DNA of 64,000 bases, taken from positions 10,913,992-10,977,991 of the forward strand of contig OZ022261.1 in NCBI GenBank assembly GCA_963978905.1, in the 5' to 3' direction. The number at the start of each line of letters is the position of its first letter. Position 1 is the first letter of the stretch. Of the stretch, positions 1 to 14,000 are shown one piece after another. Below the pieces are notes generated by a model. It ran no database searches and was not told the origin of the DNA. It saw only the letters and a list, made by a program, of their open reading frames with translations. Both the position numbers and the translations under genes were made by a program. This DNA is from Trichostrongylus colubriformis (taxonomy: Eukaryota; Nematoda; Chromadorea; Rhabditida; Trichostrongylidae).

Positions 1-134
1 ATGCGTGCGAGCTATACATAGGTGCCGCATTCAGATGGGTCCTGAAGCGATTTCTGAGTATTGAGCCTTGTTAATGACCAACTACGTTTGTGTCTCTTTC
101 ACCACGCGGATTTTCTGTCTCAATGGCATACAAC
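1..134. repeat. Partial copy of CpG-rich foldback repeat family A
   Basis: The stretch matches the left interior (GGGTCCTGAAGCGATT) and right end (GGATTTTCTGTCTCAATGG) of the roughly 220 bp foldback family seen complete at 9515, 11819, 19181 and 19506. The left terminal repeat lies outside the window. No coding meaning; the ORFs crossing it are repeat shadows. Confidence 0.6.
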
Positions 135-2150
135 CCGCTGAGCATTATCCAGTGTGCATATTTCGTAGTCAACAGAAATGTTCATTTTACTTTAAGATGC
201 TCTCCTCAGTCAGGGTTCAATACATTAAAGCCTTGGCCGGGGCCACAACGCTCATTAATAGGGTCCTCAGTCAGGGTTTAATACATCAAAGTCTTGGCCG
301 AGGCCACAACTCCCATGAATAGGGTCTTCAGATCGAACAAAAGAAAGCTGAGACCACGTCAACGGAAGTGGCTTTTCAGATGACTTTTGTTTGCTCAGTT
401 CCTGCCGTAGAAATGCCTCGAAAGCAGATTTCAAGCTAATGTGGTTAGCGCTTGGTCCAGAACTTAAATACGTAAATGTAGCAGTTTCAAGAATCGACAT
501 TGCAATTCCATTTTCTTGTTGCGAAAATGAATCTCTCGCTCCTCTTAGGAACGTTCCTTTCCTGGAATGGCATCAAGAAATTAAAGTTTTAATTCTTAAT
601 TCCCGATGAAAACTTCTGGTGAAAATTAACGTGGCCGCGTTTCAATTTATCATTCATATTTCATTGCGGTAACGACAGCAATTAATGTTCAAGTTCGATA
701 ATTTCCACGCGTTGTGGTTTTCCTCACGAAATAGCTTCATTACGAATAGAGGACGGCCGCCGAGAGGTTTTACTCGGAAGGTGTCTATATTGGAGCCCTA
801 CTGGCTGGTTCTATTCCGATACTGTGGGAGAAAATTGGAGTTACAATTGCGACGAATTTTCTATTTTTAATTAAACTTGGCTACAATGACGTTGTTATGG
901 TTTCGTTTCACGCATTTGCCATTCTGTTTTTGTCCTTTCGCTCATTACTCAGGAAGAGTTTCAGGCAAATGTGTTCCTGCCATTAGCTATCGGCTCTTTT
1001 GATTCTTTTCGGAACCACTTTCTTCCAAAAGTATTTCACTATTTTTAGATCCTATGTTTAAATTTAAAATCTACTGCTCTATCAACTCTCTTGTAGCGGT
1101 GGTTGTTCTTGTGGTTATTTTGTTTTTTTTTCATCAAAAATTCAGCAATTAGTTCGCTCCCCAGCCGGAACGTGAAAGGTCTCCAGACAGAGGGTGCACT
1201 TCTCAATAACATTCCCCCCAGCAACAGCAGTGCCTCCTCGCGTGGCTGTGTTGTTCGGCCACTAAACTCGCAGTGCCCAGTGAACGGCTTTTTACAAAGG
1301 GGAAGGGGAGGAGTTTTGCATATGCTAATCCTCAGTTGGCTACGTCTGGTCTAGGGGTCTGCCACCAGGAGGGGATGTGATGTGTAGAGGACTTTGTGCT
1401 ATGCCAGCCACAGCCAAAGGAACGAAAATGGAGAGGGGGGAAGCATCGATCGGCGAGAAGGGGCTGGGTGCCCAATTCTCTCGAGACTACGCTGAATCTG
1501 TTGCTCACGTAACCCATTAACGTGTGAAGAGGCACGGATTGGAGTAGTTCGCCAAAATACTCAGGATTACTCTTTCCCATTCCCGGTAATTAAACAATTG
1601 TAAAAGCTGTGAATGAATCTCATTTTCCCTAATCTAGCCACAGATTTCTAGAAAAATGCATATGAAAATGCTCCCAAATAAAGGAATGAAATAAAGGAAT
1701 TTTATAGCGATTCATTGGCCTATCCGCGATGCACATGTACTTGACGTGTGCAGGATGCATTGGACCCTGTTAAGTCCACTGATCTATCACGGTACCCAAT
1801 TCTTTTGAGGACTTCCCAGGAGCAGCCGTCGCAAATGATGAATATGTGGTCCCCATTGGCCTTTTCTGATGTTTTGCTTCTTCATCTTGTTTCGACTGCA
1901 CTTATCGTCGTCATTCCCTGGAAGTGGGAATTAAGTGATGGTAAGGAGCTCTGGGAAAGCACATTAAGATAATACGTTTAGGACGACACGGTTATTAAGA
2001 AAGCATGAGGAGCTACTTACACAAGAAGATATAATCCATCATAAGAAGAGTGCCCCAAATTCCTAATGATCTTGGGAGATTTCATGAGATATTACCAAGT
2101 AATTTCCAAGTGCTCAAAATGCTGATTACTTGGCATTACCTGGAATTTGT
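135..2150. other. Upstream region without recognisable gene
   Basis: About 2 kb upstream of unc-1. A short direct duplication sits near 205-325 (two runs of GTCAGGGTT followed by GCCACAAC). Only ORFs under 85 codons without splice context or recognisable motifs are present. It could contain unc-1 5' regulatory DNA, but no motif supports that. Confidence 0.3.
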
Positions 2151-2152
2151 CT

Positions 2153-2492
2153 TAAAGACAGTGACAGGGGTGGTGTGGGTGATGGAAACTCTTAAAGTGG
2201 GTCAGGCAAATGAAAGCGTGGGGTCCGAAAAGACTATATTTGATGAAATTTCCTATGAAAAAGCCTTATAAGGGCCGTCTTCTCCAGCACTACCACTTGT
2301 TTTATGGCAGCCCGCCCCTTTTTTCAGGGCAACCCGCCTCTTTTGAGAATAAACGATAGAAGAGGGTATTATTTCTCGGGTTTTTGACCTTTTCATTCGG
2401 TTATTTCTTCACTTCCGTACCAATGAACACCTCGACCTTCATATTAGATGATCGTTCCATACACGCCCAATTACCTCTATCACTGCCTTTAA
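2153..2492. repeat. MITE-like repeat family D, copy 1
   Basis: A roughly 340 bp element with inverted ends: AAGACAGTGACAGGGG at left and CCTCTATCACTGCCTT at right. It is flanked by TTAA on both sides (2153-2156, 2489-2492), the target used by piggyBac-type elements. Shared internal words with the copies at 13361 and 13728 include ACCCGCCTCTTTTGA and TTATTTCTCG. Non-coding. Confidence 0.6.
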
Positions 2493-3399
2493 CAGAGTTC
2501 AAGTCTCAAATTGCAAAAGACTCCCCAGTTTGCTGGATAATTGTGGCTTGAAATAACTTTCTTCAGCTTAATCTATTGTGAGGCTTCTGTTTCGCCTAAG
2601 GGTGAGATAAACAACTTTCTATATTTGCCACCTCCTTTCTTCTTGCACCATCTTTCGTTTTTTCCGTCGCCTGGGGTTTTATAAAGTGAATAGGATACTT
2701 TGAGTTATCTCCATCCGTATTCTTCATTCTACGCTGGCGTCTTTGATACTGATTCAGTGTAGCGAACTAATAAGCTTTGTCATGCAGCGGCATCGGTTCA
2801 GTGGATGGGAATTTCTCATCAACTACATACATCAGTAAATATCACAAGATATAGTTGTATTTGGAGCTTTTCCTTTTTCTCACATATACCCGAGCACTGA
2901 ATCTGTTTTTAATGCCAACGTTTACGTTGAGAAAAGCAGCGGGTAGGCACAAAGCATATAATCATAACGTCAATTCACTGACGAATTCGCTCCCACCATC
3001 GGCTTCATACACACACCTGCACAGCTTGCCGTCAATACTAGTAGCGAAGCCGATTTCTTACCTTGTCTTAGGCAAACTCAATTTTTGGTCGATCTGTAGC
3101 TCCACGAATAATGAGCATAGACCCGTTTTCAGCCCCCGTTCCTATTAAGATAATGAAGTTTTTGTGATAATCCTGATTTCAATTACCTGCGGAACAGCAG
3201 ATTACTGTTGTTGATTATTTTCCTCATTACCTCCAGCTTCACTCATCTACCCATTGCACTGCATGCTTTCAATAAGGAGGAGCGTGTACTTTCGACTGAT
3301 CCGTAGCCTACAAACACCTTACATGCTTAAAATCCATTCGTCTGAATAATGAATTCTCTCTTCCTGCTGTGAGAACCCGGTTAAAAGCCTTTTTTCCAA

Positions 3400-3800
3400 G
3401 ATTCTCGTGCTCAGCTTTTGCTCGAACCTCCACCATTTTTAAAATGAGCGGTTTGCGAAAACAGCCACCATTTTTGTAGAGTTCTGCACTTTACACTAGG
3501 CTAACACTTGAAAAATAAAAATCATGGATTTACTTACTCTTTTCACAATTTTTTTAAACTTATTTCCGTAACCTACGAATAACTTCATAACATTTCTAAG
3601 CGAGAAAACCCTTGCTTAACCTTTCAATATGCTGAATTCTACCAAAGCCTCCCATTTCAATTTTGTTTCAGTTAGGGGAGTCATCCTTGAAACTAATGAA
3701 AAAAAGAGCAGGTACCGTAGTAGATTCTGAAAGGATTTCTGATTTCCGAGATCAACCTAGTATTATCGCATTGTCTCGATGTGAGCTTCATTTAGTTTTC
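3400..3800. repeat. Dispersed repeat family E, copy 1
   Basis: About 400 bp with a diverged direct copy at 5430-5800. Shared words include AAAACAGCCAC, GTTCTGCACTTT and GGATTTCTGAT. The two copies bracket unc-1 exon 1 at roughly 1.2 and 0.4 kb. No terminal inverted repeats are visible, so the element class is unknown. Confidence 0.5.
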
Positions 3801-4249
3801 TAAAGTCATGCCAAACCTTTTATCGGATTTCCGACCCTTTTAAAAGTGAACCTTTTCAAAATCTTGGTGGCAGCAAAGTGCAAACATAAATCCTCAATTA
3901 ATTTCCCGTCTGAAAACTATTACATGGACTGGCTGGCTCGTTCTCGGTAATGAATATTTCCACCACAGCCAAATTTGTCTGAATTACACGTATAATGAGG
4001 GACATAGATTGATTAGCATGGAAAGTCTGGCGATCCCCTCTGCTCGTGGCTACCCTCTCAACTTTTCCAGTGAATTCTCATTAGTGACATGTGAGAAGTG
4101 AGGGGCGAATGTACTTTGTGAGCCTCCTGCAAAAGTGTTTGTCTCGGTGTGTGCGTGCATGTGAGAGTGGGAATCCTGTGACTATTTCACAGCATTAGAA
4201 GTAGTCAGCCGACAAACAGAAGCTGAAAAACATGAGCTGTACCCGAGTA

Positions 4250-5020
4250 TGTGGCATGATATGAGCACGAGGTGCAGCAGTACAGCTCGCAGTACAGCTT
4301 GCAGTTCAGCTTCAAATCTTCGCTATGTCCCCCCATTGTGCGTCTGGGCTGTGGTGGGTGGTGGATAATGATGGCAGTAGCAGTGGTGGGTCGCGTTGTC
4401 GCTTGTGCTGCTCTCAAAGTGCTCGCTCATGCATTTCGGGGCGCCGTTCTAGTCTCGCGCGCGCTATTGAGTTACAGCCCGCCTGCCAGCGCCTATCGAC
4501 CAACTTAGCTGCTATTCAAGGCAATCAACGCTCTCCCAGCTTATTGTTCTGCCGGAATTTGTATCCTTGACTCTGAATCGTTAGCAGTACAACGGCATTA
4601 CTACCACCCACTATTGGCTACATAAAGACGTCAACTGCGTAGTACTACACCGTCCCTACTGCTCACTGCCATCAACGATCACTGCCCACTTTATTCGGCT
4701 GAATAATATGTACTAGGACCTCGCCTAATGTGAGTTCTGAAATTTCCCTTTACTGGATTTCTATGAATAGTGCTCCGTACGTGTGGGCCACCGTGTTCCT
4801 ATATCGGCTTTTCGGCGTTAAAGCGATTATCCTTCACTCTTGAAGCGGTCTTTTTTCCACTTTCCAGAAATCCGTTCTGAGCTGCTCGCCAAACGTCACT
4901 AGCCCATCTCAGTGTCTCTTTTCAGCAGTTTCCTCAGTTACCCATCAATGCATTGCTTTCTCTTCTGACTTTTGTTTAATTGGTTAATCGTTCAATTTTT
5001 TTTTGTTTTTTTTTAATAGA
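4250..5020 (+). other. Proximal upstream region of unc-1
   Basis: Immediate upstream DNA of the first unc-1 coding exon. It contains a small imperfect tandem of GCAGTACAGCT-type units near 4275-4315 and a T-rich stretch at 4990-5020 leading to the splice acceptor. No TATA box or known enhancer motif could be assigned. Confidence 0.3.
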
Positions 5021-5034
5021 ATTATTTCAGGCGT
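5021..5034 (+). promoter_or_regulatory. Splice acceptor just 5' of the unc-1 start codon (possible trans-splice site)
   Basis: ATTATTTCAG, preceded by a long T-rich tract, ends at 5030. Four bases (GCGT) separate it from the ATG at 5035. In nematodes an acceptor this close to a start codon commonly receives a spliced leader. A non-coding 5' exon further upstream is the alternative. Confidence 0.6.
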
Positions 5035-5088
5035 ATGTCGGGAAAGGAACGAACAGAGCCACAGTGGGTTACGCCGTCATCCAATCAG
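5035..5088 (+). CDS. unc-1: unc-1 coding exon 1 (residues 1-18)
   Basis: ATG opens MSGKERTEPQWVTPSSNQ, nearly the N-terminus I recall for C. elegans UNC-1. The donor CAG|GTATCA follows in phase 0. The exon is too short to stand out as an ORF and is supported by the acceptor before it, the donor after it, and phase agreement with exon 2. Confidence 0.9.
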
Positions 5089-8000
5089 GTATCATCGCAA
5101 GTGCGTCTCTCTCACCGTTTCGTTTCCTTGGTTTATACACTTACTACATATCCCAAGGGTACGTAACAGCACGCTTCTCAGCAAAATTTTGAAAATAAAA
5201 ATCGATTTCACATTTTTCCCTTGTGTGCATAAATGAACAGTCACTGTTGGTACCAGTTGAGTCTGTAAAAGGCAACTTTGTTATACGGCGAAATACTACT
5301 TTGCGATATGTGCTCTTGACGAACTGAAATTTAAAAAATTAAAAATCTCTGACTGGTCTGCGTGATGTGATGTGGCTTCGGCTATTGCTCTCTAGAAAAC
5401 AGACAAAAACTCTTTTTGCGCTCAGTGGTTACTAAGGTGACGAGAACGAAAACAGCCACAACTTATATTGAAGTTCTGCACTTTGGACTATTGTGATACT
5501 TGAAAAAATAAGAAACGTGGGTTCAGTTGCCCCTTTCACATTTTTTTTGTTTTTCAAAAACTTTTTTCTGCAACTTCAGACTAACTTTATGAAACTTCAA
5601 AAATTTAACTATACGTTGCTCGCCAGTTCTCCACATGCTCAATTCTATGTATGCCATAAGTCACCCAATGCATTTGTAGTTCGGTTAAGCGAGTTGAAGT
5701 CCTCGAAATCATGAAAAGAGCGGTTACCGTAGTGAATTCCGCGAGGATTTCTGATCTCCGAGGCCAACGTTGTATCATCCCGTTATCCCGGAGAAAACCA
5801 ATCATTTCTCTAGGATTTGCCAAAACGTCTTTTGGATATTTTGTCCGTTCAGAAGCAGCGATAGTATAACAGCAAGGATAAAGTGGCTTCACAAAAAGGC
5901 GTAGGTAAAGTCTTCTTACATGCAATTACTCTCGCAATGGCTCGCAAAGTAACTTTGTTATTATCCTTTTCAGCAGAACATATCAAATAAAGTATTCGCT
6001 GATAGGAATGAGAGTGAGAATTACCTTTACAAATTTCATTTAGCAATTACTGCTATAACAGGCAGACGTGATTAGGGATTAATCCGTCAAAAATCATTGT
6101 TCTCGCCACCATTAACTTCGATTTGTGAGAAAATTATTTAATTATATTTCAATGTAAACGCCAGCTGCCGTGAGCTTATTCGGAAGTACGGTGCAATTTG
6201 TCAATGTTAGTGTATTTATAGCTCAATTCATATCAGCCTCATCGAACTGACACTTAGAGGCCACTTGGATCGTTTCACAAAGGGTGCATCACCATTTACC
6301 CCTGGTCTAAAATTATAATAATGCTGTTATATCTTTCTGCTCTGCTACCATCATTGGCCATGTGCCCATCACTCACTGCGACCTCTTAATATTGCTACAC
6401 ACTACTGGGCCTACTTCAGTAACCCCTTTATCCCCCCTTGTGTTGGAATTCTATTAAATTTTGCTGGGTCAAAATCTGGTAGGAGGTGAACCAGTGTCTG
6501 CGCCTGAAAGCAATGCATACCCGCGAGATCTAGCAGTACTCGAAATGCATATTGAGACGGCACCTTGTTTGGAAAAAGTCTTCATTATCTCAAATCCACG
6601 TCCTGTCCTGGTAAGCTCACCTTGTACAGAGTGCAATTACGGCTTAAAGGCACCGGAAGAGGGCAGTGAAAGCAAGCAGTTTTTGAAACGACGTTCTTTA
6701 CATCTTTATGAAGGAGGCCACTTTTAATGAGTCAATCTGTGGCGAAATGAAACTCTTTCGATTCGAGGTTTTTACTGAATCTCAATGTGCTCCACTTCAA
6801 GCTGCAGCGTCCCACTGCTTGAGCCGTTGCGAGGGCGGGTTCATAGCTGGCTGGCGTATCCCCTTGCCGTCTGTATCTACCTCGCAACGGCTAGTGATGC
6901 AGAGCGGGCGAGAGGGAAGGAGTGAGGAAAGGGCCTTACATCTCGCGTTTTTGGCCGTTTCGTATAGTATTTTCTCAGCTGTTGCACTACTTAGCGCCTC
7001 GACTTGCATATTCCACAATCGGCCAAGTTGCCCCTTCTAGTGCCTCCAAGCTCATGCATGTTCCACAGTGGTCAAAGTAGTAAACACTAGCTCATATGTG
7101 CGCACTTGAACAATTGCAAAAAATCTTATTTGAACACGACTCTGCTTGTTAACTGGTGCACTGTCAGTCCAGATCTTTATAAATGTTTGAGTGAGCGATA
7201 AGCTTGTGGGTTCCAATTCAATAGGTTTTTTGTGCCCTAGTGTTCATTGATCACGTGAGAACATCGGGTCACGGTTGGAAACAAGGTCAGCAGAGCCACC
7301 AGGTTACGCGATAGAGCCGCGTTCATACTCTGCGGTGCCTGCGGCGGGGCGAGGCTGCGTGTTTCGCGTATCCTTCTATGCCACCCTTTCTCGTTGGCTG
7401 CTTCGTCTCTGCACCTTTCCCGTGCCACCCTGCCTCGGTCCCTTTGAACGCAGCCACCCCAGCCGGCGCTGAGCACGAACGCGGCCTAGCCATGACCACC
7501 CTTTGATGTGTTCTCTGTAACAGTTTTCTCCAGAGAGATTTTAAAAATCGACACTAGATCATTGTACGAATACTGAATTGAGAATTGTGTGTAACATGTG
7601 ACTTAAACAAACTAGATCTTCTCTGAGGTACGAAGTGCTTCATTTTGATTCACAATTTGAAATCCAGTTTTTTAAAGTATTATGTTACGGTAGTATTATG
7701 TCACGGTAGTAAAATCCAATGATGAATACTGCGGAATAGACTTGTACGGTGCATAGGATTTACGTGACCAAATGGTCTGAATAACCTATGTCCCAGGGCC
7801 AAAGGCCACAGACTGTCTTAGGGTCGCAGGCTGAGGTTCCAATCTACACCCCAATGCACCTATTCACACGTTTTCTAAATTCTGCCTCAACAAATTAACG
7901 TGCAGAGAAATCAAATAAAAGCTGAATCTCCTTTCCATGCAATAGGCTTTTTACCGCATTCGGCTGCTGCTTTATCTATTCAGGGAATGCAAACACTTTG

Positions 8001-11000
8001 CAAATTAGGCTAATATGAGTTCCAAAGCCTTCGTTAGCCAAAGCACGCCAATATGAAGTTCGATAAGTATCCATCAGCTTCAGGGAATAGAATTACCAAT
8101 CTCTGTTTTATTACGCTTGTTAATTCGAGTCAGTGATAGAGGTACCAGTACCCTCCTATTTCATTGAAGAAATCATTACTGCAAGAGACCTGGAATCCTT
8201 TTTTATGTCGTAAAGGAATGAAGCACTTAAGGGCAGGATGGAGCGAAAATAGCGCTGCCATAGGAAGGAAGACAAAAAGTAACGAGTGCATCCACATTTC
8301 CTGAAAAGGGCCATTTCCGCAAGTTCTCATATTTTATTTGGAAGATATGACTATTCCTATCCGCAAAGAATTATGGTAACTCTCTATAATACGATGTGCT
8401 AAACTAAGCGTAATGCATTGGATAGGCACTCTTTGCATAACAGCGGTGTTATATTCAGCCAGCATCGCCAGCCAAACAGCTAGCGCTCCATAATGTTGTT
8501 TATTCTCCGTCAGAAATACGACTGAAGAAATAAATGTCTCGAGTTCATAATTGACTTCATGAGGGGGGGGGGGAGGTGGGGTGGGGCAGGCAAATATGGC
8601 TGACCGGTATCGGGCACTTATCTAAAGATACTTTCGAAGAATTCTCCCTAGCGCTTTCAAAGGCACCGAAAGGGATCAATTTGCAGATTGTGGAGTAGAA
8701 ATAAAACATAAAAATAAGTGTAGAATCGAACGTAGGGGAGTTCAGCAGTGTCGGTGAAAGATCCGAAAATTTAGAACCTGAAAACCCCTTCCCTTTTTTC
8801 CTTTTGGCGCCCTCTACGTCCCTAGCCGGTAGGGTGAATGCAGACGGGGAGGGGACAAGTCAACCAGCCGTGAACCTTGCCCTGCGCTCCGACAACTTCC
8901 TCTGCGCATGGTGCTGTGGGATCGTGATGAAAGCCGCTCCTTCTCATTGCACGTTTTGCCACACATCACCTGTTCTGAGCCGGAATGTTTGTTTTCAGAG
9001 AACATATCTGCACAGTTCCCATTTTCCCCTTACTCCAGGCGGTGCCTTTTCTAACGTGTTATAGCAAGTAATGTGATGTACTGCTTTTCTGTCCTTGAAG
9101 AAGGGGGGCCCATTAATTATACATTTTAGACAAGTTGACATTTGAACTGGTCAATGAAATTTTTACACCACGACTGAGAAAACTAGGGCCCTGTTCTCTG
9201 CAGTATGGCTGCATTTCTCCTCAATTGGTGAAGCTTGAAGTCATGATGAATGGCGTTTCCGGATCCCTTAGGGAACCATTACCTTAGGGAATCGGTTCCG
9301 ACGGTTCCGATCCTATAATTTGAAGACGATGCTCTGTGGTGATGAAAATTTGTGGGATGGCATTGTCTGTACAACTGGTTCAATTGTTAACAGAAGACTG
9401 ATTCTGTGGTCATCTCAAGAGTATCATGAGTGGTCAGCATCTTTTTCAGTGGAGATATCCATCTTTGCGAAAATCGATAAATACGGTAAAAGGCTGGAAT
9501 AATGAAAGCGTGTGTGTGTCTTGAGACAGAAAATTTACATGGCCTTGCTCGGCGTGCGAAGAGATGGTGCGAAATAGAGGCGGGTATTAGTTGAGTCCTG
9601 AAACGATTATGTCTAGAATAAGGCTTACGCAGCGTCATCGCTCCGGGACCCACCCAATAAGGCACGCACAGCCTGCACTATCGCCTCGCATGCCGGACGC
9701 CGCAACGCGAATTTTCGTCCTAATGGCACACACCCATAATGAGACGGAGATTGAACAATTTTGGTCTCATTTGTGCAATAAGTTATCTATCAGTGGCAAG
9801 GTGCGCCTTTATTCGGCGCAACAGTGAGTCATTGGGGCGCTGGACCGCTAAACCAGCTGCTGTACAACTAACCACGCCCTCCGTAGACCGTGACTGTTAT
9901 AAGCAATGACAAACACGTCCTCTCCGTCCCTATCGCACTCTCTTCTTCCTCTTGCCTCTATCCAACTATTGTTGTCTGGTTCTATCTTCGAGCACTTTCA
10001 TGAACTCGTGCACTTGTCGGTATAAATGTGGGTGGTGCTTTCCTACTTTTTTTCCGAATTAAGTTAAGCCTCTATTACTGAATGCATCGTGATAATCTAC
10101 TGTGTACTTATTCGATGCTTCCATCCCAAGGTGATAGGTGTGGTCAGGATTATAAGATGACAGATTCATATTTGAAAAGTGAACATTTTCGGACAAAAGT
10201 AAAGCTTCTCAACATGACTCACAAAACCAGCAATCAAGCTGCTGATCTGCTATTGGAGGTTAGCTTTTGCGCCGCGGTGGATAAGCTGTAATGACGATTA
10301 GGACCTCCATGCTCGTTATATTTACCGAATTTCGGGAGCTACAAAAAGCATTCCATACATCTGCTTCATCACGTATCGGCAAGTAATTGCATTGTGTGCT
10401 GCGAGATTGCGTATCTTCCGGGTGACGGTTGGGACACACGAATCTAGGCCGTGACCCTGTGACATGAATAATTCAGACAATTTGACTATACAACGGAACA
10501 GACTTGCATGGAGGACACGATTTACATGAACAAATTGTCTGAATTATTTAAGGCCTAGGTCAAAGGCCACAGGCTGTTACAGGGTCACGGCCTAGATTCG
10601 TGTGTCCCAACCTACACCCCGTATCTTCCCAGTCCTGCCCTTAGCACAGCATCACCCCTTGACGACGGACGACGGGTGCTTAATTTAAGTCCTAGCCAAG
10701 TGCAGGAATGGAGCTTTCAGCGAGAGAATCATTCAGCGGGGACACAAAAATAGGAGGCCGTGTTCATACTCAGAGGTGCAGGCGGCAGGGCGTGGCTGCG
10801 TATCAGTCTCGTCAAGCGGTCATTTCTGCCGGGGTGAACATTATCAGAATTTCGCGCCACGGCAGGCGGCGTGGACGCTATGCGTGCGAGCCAGGGGCGT
10901 CATTTCCAGTTAGGACTCGAAGTGATAACCTTATTTAGAACGAAGACTATTTCGGGTTCCGACTGGTTGTGGCGCCTCTAGCTTGCATCCATGCGTTAAA

Positions 11001-14000
11001 CACCTTGCAGTGAGAAATCCTTGCGCGACGTGTACACCTTTTTTCGCGTACTGTAGCCTTGTGGCTCAGCCTTAGCCTTTGCTTAGATACTCACACGTAT
11101 ACCACAAATTTTTTGAACCTATTCATATTGGGGCTGTCCAGCAGCCGCATAACTGTGTCAGTACGATCCCAACGGTTTTACTATCCAAGCTCCTCTTTCA
11201 CCCTCAGCTCCTCCCTCCCAGTAGGTATGCGACAGGGCATTGAAATTGGGTCAGATCGCACGATGAGGCGGTGGCCGCTCTCATGAGCGCATGGCTAGTT
11301 CACAGTGGTGCCTGTAAGGCATTGACCGCGCGCGATGACGCAACTCACGCGATGCGGCGACTCGTTTCAAGTGTCTTGTCGTACTCCACTCCCATTTCTC
11401 TCCACTACTTCTGCAGAGGAATGAAAACCGCAGACACGGATCTCATTTTTTGCAGTTGGTCGGTGACATTAAAACATAATGTTGGGTATGACAGCGGGTT
11501 GTTGGGGAATCTGGTATGCGAAATGTCCCAATAGCGTTGAGTTATCGCGTTAAATTCCTCAGAATTAATTGGATGCTCTCCACTGAATTCTTCTGCTCCC
11601 ATTCCTGGAATTCACTTATGAACTATCTACAACTTGCATAACAGATGCGTGAATCCTCATTGCACATGAACGCAATTAAGCTCATGTAACCCTGAACAAT
11701 TCATCTTTCTTGGCAGTAACGGTGTTAAATTAAACCGTCTACGAGTTAGCTCTTACCATTACGCTATATATTCATGCTATGTTGATCCGAAATTAACCTG
11801 TATGTTTTCGCCGTCAAGTGTGTGCCATTAGGACAGAAAATTCGCGTTGCAACGTCCGGCATGCGACACGATGATGCTAGCTATGCGCGCCGTATTAATG
11901 GATCCTCAAGCGGTGATAGTGCCCTACGGCTTATTCTAGGCTTTATCGCTTCAGCTCTCAACTTGTATGCCGCTCCTATCTCGATCCATTTCGTCGCGCG
12001 TCAAACGCCCGCGAACTTCCTGTCTAATGGTACACAACCTTCCGCGATCTTCACAGTGTAGATTTTTGAAACTTTTCACGCGGGATGTCGGTTACCGCAA
12101 ACCGATCCTATCCAGCTTTGAGACGCTGACGCGTGCTCTTTGGTGTCGTCGAGCATCGCACAGTGTGTGCGGTGATGACGGATATGCCACTCTTGCAAGT
12201 GTACCCGCTAGTCACGCGTAAGTCCCGGTACCCATTCCGATAGTGGCAATCTTATTTGATGGTATCATGACTTGAAGCTTGACCGAACTGCATGGGTCTG
12301 CTGTAGAGTCAAGCCTAGTGCCACGAGTTTCTTTTTTCATAAACAACAACCACCCCTCCCGGTTGACTTTGTACGACGCTATCCATTCCTAGACTCAAGG
12401 TGTCTTCCTCAAAAAAAATCGATAGCCATCCATACGATAACCATAGCATCGCTACCAGTTTTAAATGTGAGTGATTATCGCTTGACGACCTTTCCTGTAG
12501 AGATCACCTCATCGGTCCAAAATTCACCCAGGGTGGTCGTCGGAGGATTATCATGGAATTTCCGAAAATCCAACCCTCACTTTCCAATCCAAGAATGACC
12601 CCCTTGAAGAAACATATCTCGACGCAAGCCTGACCCAGCAACGTTCCATAAACAGCTTGGCGAAACGGACTAATTGTCAGGTCATCGTCAGCTTTTTTTT
12701 TTTATTATGGCTCACTAACATAAACGACTGGCTAGCCTCATTGGAATGCTTGTTTGTATGTATAGCTTGACTAGGCCGCTCTGTAAATAATAAACATTCG
12801 TCTCATGACAAAATGTGCTTGAGTGGGCGCTGCTGTTCAAGCTTCTTGTCCTAGTTCATTCTCTTTTGATCCAACAGAAATATCGTGACTTTTTCCTGTT
12901 CGTGCACCGTTGCGAAGTTACAGGAAAAAAAACAAGGTTCCTGCCCATTTTACTATATTGGTCTATTGGATGACGCTGCAGGTTCTTAATGCCTCTTATG
13001 GAACAGCATAATTAGTGCAGCTTCTCCCCGAAGTGGTATGTGGCCCTAAACACACATCTCGCAATGAACAGATTCATTCGATCACTCTATGGGCAGGAAG
13101 ACACCTTGGGTGTAGGAATGGATAGCGTTTTGCATTATTCATGTTACGCCCATATGACAGTGACAATGGTCATTACGGCGCTAAGGCCTCTCAAAACGGA
13201 TCTAGTGTTCTAATCACATCCTCGCGCCAAATGGTTCATTGGAGCGCTGGCAACCACGTCGTCTACGTCCCTATTGCTTGTCTCACTCGTTTGCCCTGAT
13301 TCGCGCCTCTTTTGTCTGGTTTCTCGGCTAGTGTCTTCATGAACTCGTGCAGTGGCGAACATTAAAGACAGTGACAGGAATATTATGGGTGATAAGAACC
13401 CCAAAGTGAGTCCAAATGTATGCTAGCGATCTAAGAAGAATAAATGTGTTGAAATCCGCTGTGAAAGGAGCTACTCGGAACTCTGGAATAGGCGTCTTTT
13501 TCGACAAATCCCGCTTACTTTATCCCGGTCCGCCCTTTCTTTGATCTGAACCACCCCCTTCGGAATCAACTATGGGAAATGTCTCATTTTTTGGATTCTC
13601 GACCGTTTCACTCCATTCCTTCTTCACTTTCGCACTACTGAGCACCGAAATTTTCACATTCATTGGTTATTCCATGTTCATTAACTACCCCTACCACTAC
13701 TTTAGGAGAGCCCAAATTCAAGTATTTTGAAGATAGTGATAGGGGAAATATGGGTAATGAGCTGCTAAGCTGGGTCACGCAAACGGAAGCTTGGGGTCTA
13801 AGAAGACTGTATGTGGGGAAGTTTCAGATGAGGAAGAGTGCCCCCGGGATTTAAATGAGCCGTCTTCTTTAAAGCTTCCACTTATTCATGCCAGCCCTCC
13901 CCATTTTTCGGACCGACCCGCCTCTTTTGAAAGTGCATGGGGCAAGGGGGTCTTATTTCTCGTGTTTTTGACCAGTTCATTCCGTTTTTCCTTCACTTTC

